A stretch of DNA of 64,000 bases, taken from positions 1,882,501 through 1,946,500 of the forward strand of contig NC_135554.1 in the NCBI RefSeq assembly GCF_964340395.1, given 5' to 3'. The position numbers and the translations under genes were made by a program. Below the pieces are notes generated by a model that saw nothing but the letters and a program-made list of their open reading frames with translations, did not search any database and was not told the origin of the DNA. Each line of letters begins with the position of its first letter. Position 1 is the first letter of the stretch. This stretch comes from Glandiceps talaboti. Its lineage: Eukaryota; Hemichordata; Enteropneusta; Spengelidae. This document shows positions 12,109 through 25,026 of the stretch, piece after piece.

Positions 12109-14248
12109 TATTACTGGCCTTTCATAAACACTATATATCTAGTACTAAATGATTTACTTGTACTATATTACTGGCCTTTCATAAACACTATATATCTAGT
12201 ACTAAATGATTTACTTGTACTATATTACAGGCCTTTCATAAACACTATATATCCAGTACTAAATGATTTACTTGTAGTATATTACTGGCCTTTCATAAAC
12301 ACTATATATCTAGTACTAAATGATTTACTTGTACTATATTACAGGCCTTTCATAAACACTATATACCTAGTACTAAATGATTTACTTGTACTATATTACT
12401 GGCCTTTCATAAACACTATATATCTAGTACTAAATGATTTACTTGTACTATATTACTGGCCTTTCATAAACACTATATATCTAGTACTAAATGATTTACT
12501 TGTACTATATCACAGGCCTTTCATAAACACTATATATCTCGTACTAAATGATTTACTTGTACTATATTACTGGGCTTTCATAAACACTATATATCTAGTA
12601 CTAAATGATTTACTTGTACTATATTACTGGGCTTTCATAAACACTATATATCTAGTACTAAATGATTTACTTGTACTATATTACAGGCCTTTCATAAACA
12701 CTATATATCTCGTACTAAATGATTTACTTGTACTATATCACAGGCCTTTCAAAAACACTATATATCTAGTACTAAATGATTTACTTGTACTATATTACAG
12801 GCCTTTCATAAACACTATATATCTAGTACTAAATGATTTACTTGTACTATATTACAGGCCTTTCATAAACACTATATATCTAGTACTAAATGATTTACTT
12901 GTACTATATTACTGGCCTTTCATAAACACTATATATCTAGTACTAAATGATTTACTTGTACTATATTACAGGCCTTTCATAAACACTATATACCTAGTAC
13001 TAAATGATTTACTTGTACTATATTACTGGCCTTTCATAAACACTATATATCTAGTACTAAATGATTTACTTGTACTATATTACTGGCCTTTCATAAACAC
13101 TATATATCTAGTACTAAATGATTTACTTGTACTATATTACAGGCCTTTCATAAACACTATATATCTAGTACTAAATGATTTACTTGTACTATATTACTGG
13201 GCTTTCATAAACACTATATATCTAGTACTAAATGATTTACTTGTACTATATTACTGGCCTTTCATAAACACTATATATCTAGTACTAAATGATTTACTTG
13301 TACTATATTACAGGCCTTTCATAAACACTATATATTTAGTACTAAATGATTTACTTGTACTATATCACAGGCCTTTCATAAACACTATATATCTAGTACT
13401 AAATGATTTACTTGTACTATATTACAGGCCTTTCATAAACACTATATATCTAGTACTAAATGATTTACTTGTACTATATTACAGGCCTTTCATAAACACT
13501 ATATATCTAGTACTAAATGATTTACTTGTACTATATCACAGGCCTTTCATAAACACTATATATCTAGTACTAAATGATTTACTTGTACTATATTACTGGG
13601 CTTTCATAAACACTATATACCTAGTACTAAATGATTTACTTGTACTATATTACAGGCCTTTCATAAACACTATATATCTAGTACTAAATGATTTACTTGT
13701 ACTATATTACTGGCCTTTCATAAACACTGTATACCTAGTACTAAATGATTTACTTGTACTATATTACTGGCCTTTCATAAACACTATATATCTAGTACTA
13801 AATGATTTACTTGTACTATATTACTGGCCTTTCATAAACACTATATATCTAGTACTAAATGATTTACTTGTACTATATTACAGGCCTTTCATAAACACTA
13901 TATATCTAGTACTAAATGATTTACTTGTACTATATTACAGGCCTTTCATAAACACTATATATCTAGTACTAAATGATTTACTTGTACTATATCACAGCCT
14001 TTCATAAACACTATATATCTAGACTAAATGATTTACTTGTACTATATTACAGCCTTTCATAAACACTATATACCTAGTACTAAATGATTTACTTGTAATA
14101 TATTACAGGCCTTTCATAAACACTATATATCTAGTACTAAATGGTTTACTTGTACTATATTACAGCCTTTCATAAACAATATATACCTAGTACTAAATGA
14201 TTTACTTGTACTATATTACAGGCCTTTCATAAACACTATATACCTACA
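12109..14248. repeat. 57-bp minisatellite, right block (about 37 units)
   Basis: Continuation of the 57-bp array after the inserted transposon, with mostly the TATATATCTAG variant. Units near 13995-14170 are more diverged, with deletions such as acagcctttc and agactaaat, the usual decay toward an array edge. Confidence 0.97.
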
Positions 14249-14660
14249 AATCCTCCAGGCCTTCTAGAGGGAGACCAACCCCCCCCCCCCCCCCCCCTCG
14301 GACTACCCATATGAGGTGGACATATCTCAGTTTCAAGCTCTTCCCCTCTTACTGTCAAGATGCTATCAAAGTATATTTCAAAAGTATTTCAACCCTATGT
14401 ATTTGCTTTTTACATGTTGGTGCTTTGTTATAGAGCTTGGAAATTATTGTCTGAAAGGGTTTGACTTTTCAGAGTGAAAAACCTCCAAGGCTTTTAGGGG
14501 GACCTAGGACCCCCCCCCCCCCCCCCCCCCCCCCCACATGAAGTGTACACATCCAGGGGTAAACAAATCCACTGGTCCGAGGTCCGGGACCAGTGATTTT
14601 TTTGGGCGGACCACACAAATTTGACCTTGGCTGGTCCATCGGACCAGTACCTTAAACTGT
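14249..14660. other. Spacer with two long poly-C tracts
   Basis: No gene seen. It holds two similar segments (cctccaggccttctagaggg near 14261, cctccaaggcttttaggggg near 14482), each followed by a long C run (about 14279-14297 and 14512-14535). A small inverted motif with ggtccgaggtccgggaccag follows near 14574-14593. The C runs are prone to length error in assembly. Confidence 0.7.
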
Positions 14661-14665
14661 AAATA

Positions 14666-15919
14666 CAGTCAAACCTGTCTTAGCGGTCACCCTGACAGAG
14701 TGGCCACCTTCTCTAAGCGGTCACTTTGTGGCAGTCCCGTGCAATTTTACATGTTAATGACACTTGATAGAACGGCCACCTCTTTAACGCGGTCAGCGGC
14801 CACCTATTACCGGCCCAATTTGGTAATTATACCGTGTATAACGGTCGGTATCTTTGAGTTGAAACTCTCAATTGAAATAGAAAGTCGTCAGAGGTTGTCC
14901 GATGTTTTGTTTTATCGCCGTATCGGTGTGAAAACACACACCTCCTTTGGTTAACAATAGGCACTGCACTACGGAAACAAGACAATGACGTAGTTCGTTC
15001 ATGTTATTCACTACGGCCACACTGTGGGCATCACCCGGTAACATCAAACAGGGTGACCGTACCGCCAATAGACCCACAGTAATGTCAACGACACCCGTTT
15101 AACACTTGCTGCAGTGCCGAAAGGAGTCAGAAACTTTACCGTACAAAGAAACATCGAAGTACAGTTGACAGGTCGTAGGTCAAAGTGCGTCATCACGCAA
15201 CACGTGAACCACAGTCACTCTGTGCGTGAACGTAAACAAAACATCAATTGCGGCATCTGTGTTTCGGAGCGAGAGCTCCGCACATGTACCATTCTATGCT
15301 TTTGCATCGTAGCTATCACATCGTAACAAATTGTATCGCAGCATTATTTACCGTTTATCATCGAAACCATGGCGAAGGCTGTTCGGAAGACGTTGACTTT
15401 GAACGAGAAGGTCGAGATTATCAGTCTGTACAAAGCGAGTGGTTGTTCTGTGGGCTCACGCAAACTGGCTGAGAAGTATGGTGTTGGGCGTACCCAGATA
15501 CTGATCATAAAGAAACGCAAGTCTGAATTTTTGGAGGAGTTCGAAAGCAACGCACCAGGTGATCGTAAAAGAAAGATTTGAAAGACGAAAACTGTGTTAC
15601 ATAAATTTGTAATTGGACTAGACTATTCATGATTGATATTTTTCACAGAAACTGCAAAATTACTTCTAGAATGTATGCAAAGCAGAGTTGTCATTGAATT
15701 GTAAATACATGTACATGTATTTTTGATGTGAGATTAAATAATTAGTTTTTAAACCCTTAATATTGTGTTGTATTTAGTTTGTGTCCCCACTTCTCTTAAC
15801 TTCTAAATGTTTTGGCCACCTGATTACAAAAACAACCAACCCTCTACAGAAAGGTCACCTCTCTATAGTGGCCACATTTTGTTAGTCCCTTGGCTGACCA
15901 CTATACACAGGTTTGACTG
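14666..15919 (+). mobile_element. pogo/Tigger-type DNA transposon, internally deleted
   Basis: Ends CAGTCAAACCTGT (14666) and ACAGGTTTGACTG (15919) are inverted repeats. Each is flanked by TA (14664-14665, 15920-15921), the target duplication of Tc1/mariner/pogo elements. The sub-terminal gcggtcacc/gtggccacc motifs are typical of Tigger ends. At 1254 bp it is too short for a full transposase (about 500-600 residues) and holds only the short ORF at 15369-15581. It lies in the last TESK intron, on the opposite strand. Confidence 0.9.
15369..15581 (+). CDS. CENP-B/pogo N-terminal DNA-binding domain ORF (transposon-derived)
   Basis: A 70-residue ORF starting MAKAVRKTLTLNEKVEIISL, followed by SGCSVGSRKLAEKYGVGRTQ. 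This is the N-terminal helix-turn-helix (CENP-B/psq type) of Tigger transposases: LT..EKVEII, then S.RKLAE.YGVG.TQI. It ends in KRKI just where the second HTH and the DDE catalytic domain would follow, so it cannot encode a working transposase. If expressed it would be a nuclear DNA-binding domain recognising element ends. More likely it is a deletion derivative moved by an intact relative. Confidence 0.75.
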   Translation: MAKAVRKTLTLNEKVEIISLYKASGCSVGSRKLAEKYGVGRTQILIIKKRKSEFLEEFESNAPGDRKRKI

Positions 15920-16236
15920 TAATCATGGTAAAAAGTAGGAACAGCAACAACTGAATGTGAACAAACAAGAAATATTATTAAAGTCCTTTTGGAATAATTA
16001 CCCTGTGTAGTCAATAATTATAATTATGATAGTGCTAACCCGGGATCTTATAAAGTAGATGCAAGACAGTCAAGCAGTCCACACTGAGTCACGATCAAAA
16101 AATACCTGTCATGTGAATATAATATGGGGAGGGGGGGGGGGGGATATCATGTTTTAGACTTAAGTGATAGGGGGTGGGGCTGATTTAAGATCCACCCCCA
16201 CCCCCATTTTTTTGAGGGCTAAGAGTATTGACTTAC

Positions 16237-16375
16237 CTGGTGACTTGAATGTCGCCTTTTCTCTGTCTGCAGCGATAACAACACTCATTAGTGCTTCTTG
16301 TAGTTCCACTGTAGCTCTGATATTGTTGATTTGGTCCACAATTTCCTCAAATGATGGCCTTATTATGGGATCCAT
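16237..16375 (-). CDS. TESK: TESK-like kinase, exon closing the kinase domain (RPSF motif)
   Basis: A 139-bp exon, 46 codons plus one base. The acceptor is catgttacag (16377-16376) and the donor is CACCAG|GTAAGT. It starts MDPIIRPSFEEIVDQINNIR, containing the subdomain XI Arg that ends kinase domains (RPSF), followed by an amphipathic tail reaching ATFKSP. The initial Met is internal, since the frame continues from CCN in the previous exon. The single trailing G joins GA in the last exon to make Gly. The acceptor lies directly against the first unit of the 52-bp array. Confidence 0.92.
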
Positions 16376-16380
16376 CTGTA

Positions 16381-17885
16381 ACATGACAATTATCAAATAA
16401 TTTATTACTTAGATTAAATGGTTCACTAGATTACATGACAATTATCAAATAGTTCATTACTTAGATTAAATGGTTCACTAGATTACATGACAATTATCAA
16501 ATAGTTTATTACTTAGATTAAATGGTTCACTAGATTACATGACAATTATCAAATAGTTCATTACTTAGATTAAATGGTTCACTAGATTACATGACAATTA
16601 TCAAATAGTTTATTACTTAGATTAAATGGTTTATTAGATTACATGACAATTGTCAAATAGTTCATTACTTAGATTAAATGGTTCACTAGATTACATGACA
16701 ATTATCAAATAGTTCATTACTTAAATTAAATGGTTCACTAGATTACATGACAATTGTCAAATAGTTTATTACTTAGATTAAATGGTTTATTAGATTACAT
16801 GACAATTGTCAAATAGTTCATTACTTAGATTAAATGGTTCACTAGATTACATGACAATTATCAAATAGTTCATTACTTAAATTAAATGGTTCACTAGATT
16901 ACATGACAATTGTCAAATAGTTTATTACTTAGATTAAATGGTTTATTAGATTACATGACAATTGTCAAATAGTTCATTTCTTAAATTAAATGGTTCACTA
17001 GATTACATGACAATTGTCAAATAGTTTATTACTTAGATTAAATGGTTCACTAGATTACATGACAATTATCAAATAGTTCATTACTTAGATTAATTGGTTC
17101 ACTAGATTACATGACAATTGTCAAATAGTTCATTACTTAGATTAAATGGTTCACTAGATTACATGACAGTTGTCAAATAGTTCATTACTTAGATTAAATG
17201 GTTCACAAGATTACATGACAATTGTCAAATAGTTCATTACTTAGATTAAATGGTTCACTAGATTACATGACAATTGTCAAATAGTTCATTACTTGGATTA
17301 AATGGTTCACTAGATTACATGACAATTGTCAAATAGTTCATTACTTAGATTAAATGGTTCACTAGATTACATGACAATTGTCAAATAGTTTATTACTTAG
17401 ATTAAATGGTTCACTATATTACATGACAATTGTCAAATAGTTCATTACTTAGATTAAATGGTTCACTAGATTACATGACAATTGTCAAATAGTTCATTAC
17501 TTAGATTAAATGGTTCACTAGATTACATGACAATTGTCAAATAGTTCATTACTTAGATTAAATGGTTCACTAGATTACATGGCAATTATCAAATAGTTCA
17601 TTACTTAGATTAAATGGTTCACTAGATTACATGACAATTATCAAATAGTTTATTACTTAGATTAAATGGTTCACTAGATTACATGACAATTATCAAATAG
17701 TTCATTACTTAGATTAAATGGTTCACTAGATTACATGACAATTATCAAATAGTTTATTACTTAGATTAAATGGTTCACTAGATTACATGACAATTATCAA
17801 ATAGTTTATTACTTAGATTAAATGGTTTATTAGATTACATGACAATTATCAAATAGATTATTACTTAGATTAAATGGATCACTTG
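16381..17885. repeat. 52-bp minisatellite abutting a TESK 3' splice site (about 29 units)
   Basis: Unit catgacaattatcaaatagt then tcattacttagattaaatgg then ttcactagatta, 52 bp. On the gene strand the sequence before the exon at 16375 is ttgataattgtcatgttacag. The first 17 or so bases of that are the array unit, so the array begins inside the natural 3' splice-site region. It fills most of the 1.8-kb intron. The remaining 17886-18172 is unique AT-rich sequence with nothing recognised. Confidence 0.96.
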
Positions 17886-18172
17886 ATTGGTCAAATACTA
17901 TTGGTTACTTATCATAAAATCAAATAATGAAAACATACAATATGAGTTGGCTGTCAATATTTTGATGTGAATTAAGGATATGAAGTCTGGAAGACTGGCC
18001 ATATAGCCTCATAAATCAATCAATGGATTGAATGTTACAAGTTCATTTTTGAGTAAAGTACATCACTGACAAGAAAATTAGTTCACGATATTTAGTATGG
18101 CACAGCAATAATTCTTATCATTGTGAAAAGACTTTTGGGCTGATTCTTAGGTAGTGTGTAAATTTAACTTAC

Positions 18173-18259
18173 ATTGCAGCATTTGAAGGCAAGTTGCAGA
18201 AAGTCATTGGGACAGTCACCACACATACTAATGAATGATTCACTGTCAAGGCCAAAATT
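18173..18259 (-). CDS. TESK: TESK-like kinase, C-lobe exon (FGLD...CCN)
   Basis: An 87-bp, 29-codon exon, phase 0 on both sides. The acceptor is gttcttgtag and the donor is TGCAAT|GTAAGTT. The translation begins NFGLDSESFISMCGDCPNDF and ends QLAFKCCN. TESK kinases have (D/N)FGLDxxxF then GDCPxxFLxLAxxCC here, the lower C-lobe (subdomains X to XI). The conserved double Cys is present. The 3'-flanking intron of 1.8 kb is filled mostly by the 52-bp array, and the 36-bp array begins about 100 bp beyond its acceptor. Confidence 0.92.
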
Positions 18260-18357
18260 CTACAAGAACAAAATAACTTCACATCAGCATTAGAGATAAA
18301 GAATTTTAATAATTTTAAATTTACTTTTTAACAATACAATATAAATGTTAATAATAG

Positions 18358-21300
18358 GTTGATTGTATAGGGCTTTCTAGCAGTAATGGCTATGTTGATT
18401 GTATAGGGCTTTCTAGCAGTAATGGCTATGTTGATTGTATAGGGCTTTCTAGCAGTAATGGCTATGTTGATTGTATAGGGCTTTCTAGAAGTAATGGTTA
18501 TGTTGATTGTATAGGGCTTTCTACCAGTAATGGCTATGTTGATTGTATAGGGCTTTCTACCAGTAATGGCTATGTTGATTGTATAGGGCTTTCTAGAAGA
18601 AATGGCTATGTTGATTGTAAAGGGCTTTCTAGCAGTAATGGCTATGTTGATTGTATAGGGCTTTCTAGCAGTAATGGTTATGTTGATTGTATAGGGTTTT
18701 CTAGCAGTAATAGCTATGTTGATTGTATAGGGCTTTCTACCAGTAATGGTTATGTTGATTGTATAGGGCTTTCTAGCAGTAATGGCTATGTTGATTGTAT
18801 AGGGCTTTCTAGCAGTAATGGCTATGTTGATTGTATAGGGTTTTCTACCAGTAATGGCTATGTTGATTGTATAGGGCTTTCTAGCAGTAATGGCTATGTT
18901 GATTGTATAGGGCTTTCTAGCAGTAATGGCTATGTTGATTGTATAGGGCTTTCTAGCAGTAATGGCTATGTTGATTGTATAGGGTTTTCTACCAGTAATG
19001 GTTATGTTGATTGTATAGGGCTTTTTAGCAGTAATGGCTATGTTGATTGTATAGGGCTTTCTACCAGTAATGGCTATGTTGATTGTATAGGGCTTTCTGG
19101 CAGTAATGGCTATGTTGATTGTATAGGGCTTTCTAGCAGTAATGGCTATGTTGATTGTATAGGGCTTTCTAGCAGTAATGGTTATGTTGATTGTATAGGG
19201 TTTTCTACCAGTAATGGCTATGTTGATTGTATAGGGCTTTCTAGCAGTAATGGCTATGTTGATTGTATAGGGCTTTCTAGCAGTAATGGCTATGTTGATT
19301 GTATAGGGCTTTCTAGCAGTAATGGCTATGTTGATTGTATAGGGTTTTCTACCAGTAATGGTTATGTTGATTGTATAGGGCTTTTTAGCAGTAATGGCTA
19401 TGTTGATTGTATAGGGCTTTCTACCAGTAATGGCTATGTTGATTGTATAGGGCTTTCTGGCAGTAATGGCTATGTTGATTGTATAGGGCTTTCTAGCAGT
19501 AATGGCTATGTTGATTGTATAGGGCTTTCTAGCAGTAATGGTTATGTTGATTGTATAGGGCTTTCTACCAGTAATGGCTATGTTGATTGTATAGGGCTTT
19601 CTACCAGTAATGGTTATGTTGATTGTATAGGGTTTTCTAGCAGTAATGGCTATGTTGATTGTATAGGGTTTTCTACCAGTAATGGTTATGTTGATTGTAT
19701 AGGGCTTTCTAGCAGTAATGGTTATGTTGATTGTATAGGGCTTTCTAGCAGTAATGGTTATGTTGATTATATAGGGCTTTCTAGCAGTAATGGCTATGTT
19801 GATTGTATAGGGCTTTCTAGCAGTAATGGCTATGTTGATTGTATAGGCCTTTCTAGCAGTAATGGCTATGTTGATTGTATAGGGTTTTCTAGCAGTAATG
19901 GCTATGTTGATTGTATAGGGCTTTCTAGCAGTAATGGTTATGTTGATTGTATAGGGCTTTCTACCAGTAATGGCTATGTTGATTGTATAGGGTTTTCTAC
20001 CAGTAATGGCTATGTTGATTGTATAGGGCTTTCTAGCAGTAATGGCTATGTTGATTGTATAGGGCTTTCTAGCAGTAATGGCTATGTTGATTGTATAGGG
20101 CTTTCTAGCAGTAATGGCTATGTTGATTGTATAGGGCTTTCTAGCAGTAATGGCTATGTTGATTGTATAGGGCTTTCTAGCAGTAATGGCTATGTTGATT
20201 GTATAGGGCTTTCTACCAGTAATGGTTATGTTGATTGTATAGGGTTTTCTAGCAGTAATGGCTATGTTGATTGTATAGGGTTTTCTACCAGTAATGGTTA
20301 TGTTGATTGTATAGGGCTTTCTAGCAGTAATGGTTATGTTGATTGTATAGGGCTTTCTAGCAGTAATGGTTATGTTGATTATATAGGGCTTTCTAGCAGT
20401 AATGGCTATGTTGATTGTATAGGGCTTTCTAGCAGTAATGGCTATGTTGATTGTATAGGGCTTTCTAGCAGTAATGGTTATGTTGATTGTATAGGGCTTT
20501 CTACCAGTAATGGCTATGTTGATTGTATAGGGCTTTCTAGCAGTAATGGCTATGTTGATTGTATAGGGTTTTCTAGCAGTAATGGCTATGTTGATTGTAT
20601 AGGGCTTTCTACCAGTAATGGCTATGTTGATTGTATAGGGTTTTCTAGCAGTAATGGCTATGTTGATTATATAGGGTTTTCTACCAGTAATGGTTATGTT
20701 GATTGTATAGGACTTTCTAGCAGTAATGGCTATGTTGATTGTATAGGGTTTTCTACCAGTAACGGCTATGTTGATTGTATAGGGTTTTCTAGCAGTAATG
20801 GCTATGTTGATTGTATAGGGCTTTCTACCAGTAATGGCTATGTTGATTGTATAGGGTTTTCTAGCAGTAATGGCAATGTTGATTATATAGGGCTTTCGAA
20901 CAGTAATGGTTATGTTGATTGTATAGGACTTTCTAGCAGTAATGGCTATGTTGATTGTATAGGGTTTTCTACCAGTAATGACTATGTTGATTGTATAGGG
21001 CTTTCTACCGGTAATGGTTATGTTGATTGTATAGGGCTTTCTAGCAGTAATGGCTATGTTGATTGTATAGGGCTTTCTAGCAGTAATGGCTATGTTGATT
21101 GTATAGGGCTTTCTACCAGTAATGGTTATGTTGATTGTATAGAGCTTTCTAGCAGTAATGGCTATGTTGATTGTATAGGGTTTTCTACCAGTAATGGCTA
21201 TGTTGATTATATACGGCTTTCTACCAGTAATGGTTATGTTGATTGTATAGGGCTTTCTAGCAGTAATGGCTATGTTGATTGTATAGGGCTTTCTACCAGT

Positions 21301-24300
21301 AACGGCTATGTTGATTGTATAGGGCTTTCTAGCAGTAATGGCTATGTTGATTGTATAGGGCTTTCTAGCAGTAATAGTTATGTTGATTGTATAGGGCTTT
21401 CTAGCAGTAATGGCTATGTTGATTGTATAGGGATTTCTAGCAGTAATGGTTATGTTGATTGTATAGGGTTTTCTACCAGTAATGGCTATGTTGATTGTAT
21501 ACGGCTTTCTACCAGTAATGGTTATGTTGATTGTATAGGGCTTTCTAGCAGTAATGGCTATGTTGATTGTATAGGGCTTTCTACCAGTAACGGCTATGTT
21601 GATTGTATAGGGCTTTCTAGCAGTAATGGCTATGTTGATTGTATACGGCTTTCTACCAGTAATGGTTATGTTGATTGTATAGGGCTTTCTAGCAGTAATG
21701 GCTATGTTGATTGTATAGGGTTTTCTAGCAGTAATGGCTATGTTGATTGTATAGGGCTTTCTAGCAGTAATGGTTATGTTGATTGTATAGGGCTTTCTAC
21801 CAGTAATGGCTATGTTGATTGTATAGGGCTTTCTAGCAGTAATGGCTATGTTGATTGTATAGGGCTTTCTACCAGTAATGGTTATGTTGATTGTATAGGG
21901 CTTTCTAGCAGTAATGGCTATGTTGATTGTATAGGGCTTTCTACCAGTAATGGCTATGTTGTTTGTATAGGGTTTTCTACCAGTAATGGCTATGTTGATT
22001 GTATAGGGCTTTCTAGCAGTAATGGCTATGTTGATTGTATAGGGCTTTCTACCAGTAATGGCTATGTTGATTGTATAGGCCTTTCTAGCAGTAATGGTTA
22101 TGTTGATTGTATAGGGCTTTCTAGCAGTAATGGCTATGTTGATTGTATAGGGCTTTCTAGCAGTAATGGCTATGTTGATTGTATAGGGTTTTCTAGCAGT
22201 AATGGCTATGTTGATTGTATACGGCTTTCTACCAGTAATGGTTATGTTGATTGTATACGGCTTTCTACCAGTAATGGCTATGTTGATTGTATACGGCTTT
22301 CTACCAGTAATGGCTATGTTGATTGTATACGGCTTTCTACCAGTAATGGTTATGTTGATTGTATAGGACTTTCTAGCAGTAATGGCTATGTTGATTGTAT
22401 AGGGTTTTCTAGCAGTAATGGCTATGTTGATTGTATAGGGCTTTCTAGCAGTAATGGTTATGTTGATTGTATAGGGCTTTCTACCAGTAATGGTTATGTT
22501 GATTGTAAAGGCTTTTTACCAGTAACGGCTATGTTAATTGTATAGGGTTTTCTACCAGTAATGGTTATGTTGATTGTATAAGGCTTTCTAGCAGTAATGG
22601 TTATGTTGATTGTATAAGGCTTTCTAGCAGTAATGGTTATGTTGATTGTATAGGGCTTTCTACCAGTAATGGCTATGTTGATTGTATAGGGTTTTCTAGC
22701 AGTAATGGTTATGTTGATTGTATAGGGCTTTCTACCAGTAATGGTTATGTTGATTGTATAGGGCTTTCTAGCAGTAATGGCTATGTTGATTGTATAGGGC
22801 TTTATAGCAGTAATGGTTATGTTGATTGTATAGGGCTTTCTAGCAGTAATGGCTATGTTGATTGTATAGGGCTTTCTAGCAGTAATGGTTATGTTGATTG
22901 TATAGGGCTTTCTAGCAGTAATGGCTATGTTGATTGTATATGGCTTTCTAGCAGTAATGGTTATGTTGATTGTATAGGGTTTTCTAGCAGTAATGGCTAT
23001 GTTGATTGTATAGGGCTTTCTAGCAGTAATGGTTATGTTGATTGTATAGGGCTTTCTAGCAGTAATGGTTATGTTGATTGTATAGGGCTTTCTAGCAGTA
23101 ATGGTTATGTTGATTGTATAGGGCTTTCTAGCAGTAATGGCTATGTTGATTGTATAGGGCTTTCTAGCAGTAATAGTTATGTTGATTGTATAGGGCTTTC
23201 TAGCAGTAATGGCTATGTTGATTGTATAGGGCTTTCTAGCAGTAATGGCTATGTTGATTGTATAGGGCTTTCTAGCAGTAATGGCTATGTTGATTGTATA
23301 GGGCTTTCTAGCAGTAATGGTTATGTTGATTGTATAGGGCTTTCTAGCAGTAATGGCTATGTTGATTGTATAAGGCTTTCTAGCAGTAATGGCTATGTTG
23401 ATTGTATAGGGCTTTCTACCAGTAATGGCTATGTTGATTGTATAGGGCTTTCTACCAGTAATGGTTATGTTGATTGTATAGGGCTTTCTACCAGTAATGG
23501 CTATGTTGATTGTATAGGGCTTTCTACCAGTAATGGTTATGTTGATTGTATAGGGCTTTCTAGCAGTAATGGCTATGTTGATTGTGTAGGGTTTTCTACC
23601 AGTAATGGCTATGTTGATTGTATACGGCTTTCTAGCAGTAATGGCTATGTTGATTGTATAGGGCTTTCTACCAGTAATGGTTATGTTGATTGTATAGGGC
23701 TTTCTAACAGTAATGGCTATGTTGATTGTATAGGGCTTTCTAGCAGTAATGGCTATGTTGATTGTATAGGCCTTTCAAGCAGTAATGGCTATGTTGATTG
23801 TATAGGGCTTTCTACCAGTAATGGCTATGTTGATTGTATAGGGCTTTCTAGCAGTAATGGCTATGTTGATTGTATAGGCCTTTCTAGCAGTAATGGCTAT
23901 GTTGATTGTATAGGGTTTTCTAGCAGTAATGGCTATGTTGATTGTATAGGGCTTTCTAGCAGTAATGGCTATGTTGATTATATAGGCCTTTCTAGCAGTA
24001 ATGGCTATGTTGATTGTATAGGGCTTTCTACCAGTAATGGCTATGTTGATTGTATAGGGCTTTCTAGCAGTAATGGCTATGTTGATTGTATAGGGTTTTC
24101 TACCAGTAATGGCTATGTTGATTGTATAGGGCTTTCTACCAGTAATGGTTATGTTGATTGTATAGGGTTTTCTACCAGTAATGGCTATGTTGATTGTATA
24201 AGGCTTTCTACCAGTAATGGTTATGTTGATTGTATAGGGCTTTCTAGCAGTAATGGCTATGTTGATTGTATAGGGCTTTCTACCAGTAATGGTTATGTTG

Positions 24301-25020
24301 ATTGTATAGGGCTTTCTACCAGTAATGGTTATGTTGATTGTATAGGGCTTTCTACCAGTAATGGTTATGTTGATTGTATAGGGCTTTCTAGCAGTAATGG
24401 CTATGTTGATTGTATAGGGTTTTCTACCAGTAATGGTTATGTTGATTGTATAGGGCTTTCTACCAGTAATGGTTATGTTGATTGTATAGGGCTTTCTACC
24501 AGTAATGGTTATGTTGATTGTATAGGGCTTTCTAGCAGTAATGGCTATGTTGATTGTATAGGGTTTTCTACCAGTAATGGCTATGTTGATTGTATAGGGC
24601 TTTCTAGCAGTAATGGCTATGTTGATTGTATAGGGCTTTCTACCAGTAATGGTTATGTTGATTGTATAGGGCTTTCTACCAGTAATGGCTATGTTGATTG
24701 TATAGGGCTTTCTACCAGTAATGGTTATGTTGATTGTATAGGGCTTTCTACCAGTAATGGCTATGTTGACTGTTTAGGGCTTTCTAGCAGTAATGGCTAT
24801 GTTGATTGTATAGGGTTTTCTACCAGTAATGGCTATGTTGATTGTATAGGGCTTTCTAGCAGTAATAGCTATGTTGCTTGTATAGGGCTTTCTACCAGTA
24901 ATGGCTATGTTGATTGTATAGGGTTTTCTACCAGTAATGGTTATGTTGATTGTATAGGGCTTTCTAGCAGTAATGGCTATGTTGAGTGTATAGGGCTTTC
25001 TAGAAGTAATGGCTATGTTG
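18358..25020. repeat. 36-bp minisatellite, about 185 units
   Basis: Unit gttgattgtatagggctttc then tagcagtaatggctat, 36 bp, 6.66 kb long, the largest array here, in the intron between the CCN exon and the ADLFSYG exon. Alternating variants are AGC/ACC, GGC/GGT and GGG/GGGT. Blocks are duplicated: ctttttagcag at 19021 and 19381, and ctttctggcag at 19091 and 19451, both 360 bp (ten units) apart. On the gene strand one frame reads repeats of NIAITARKPYTI with few stops. A one-base slip occurs near 22510. Confidence 0.98.
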
Positions 25021-25026
25021 GCTACA

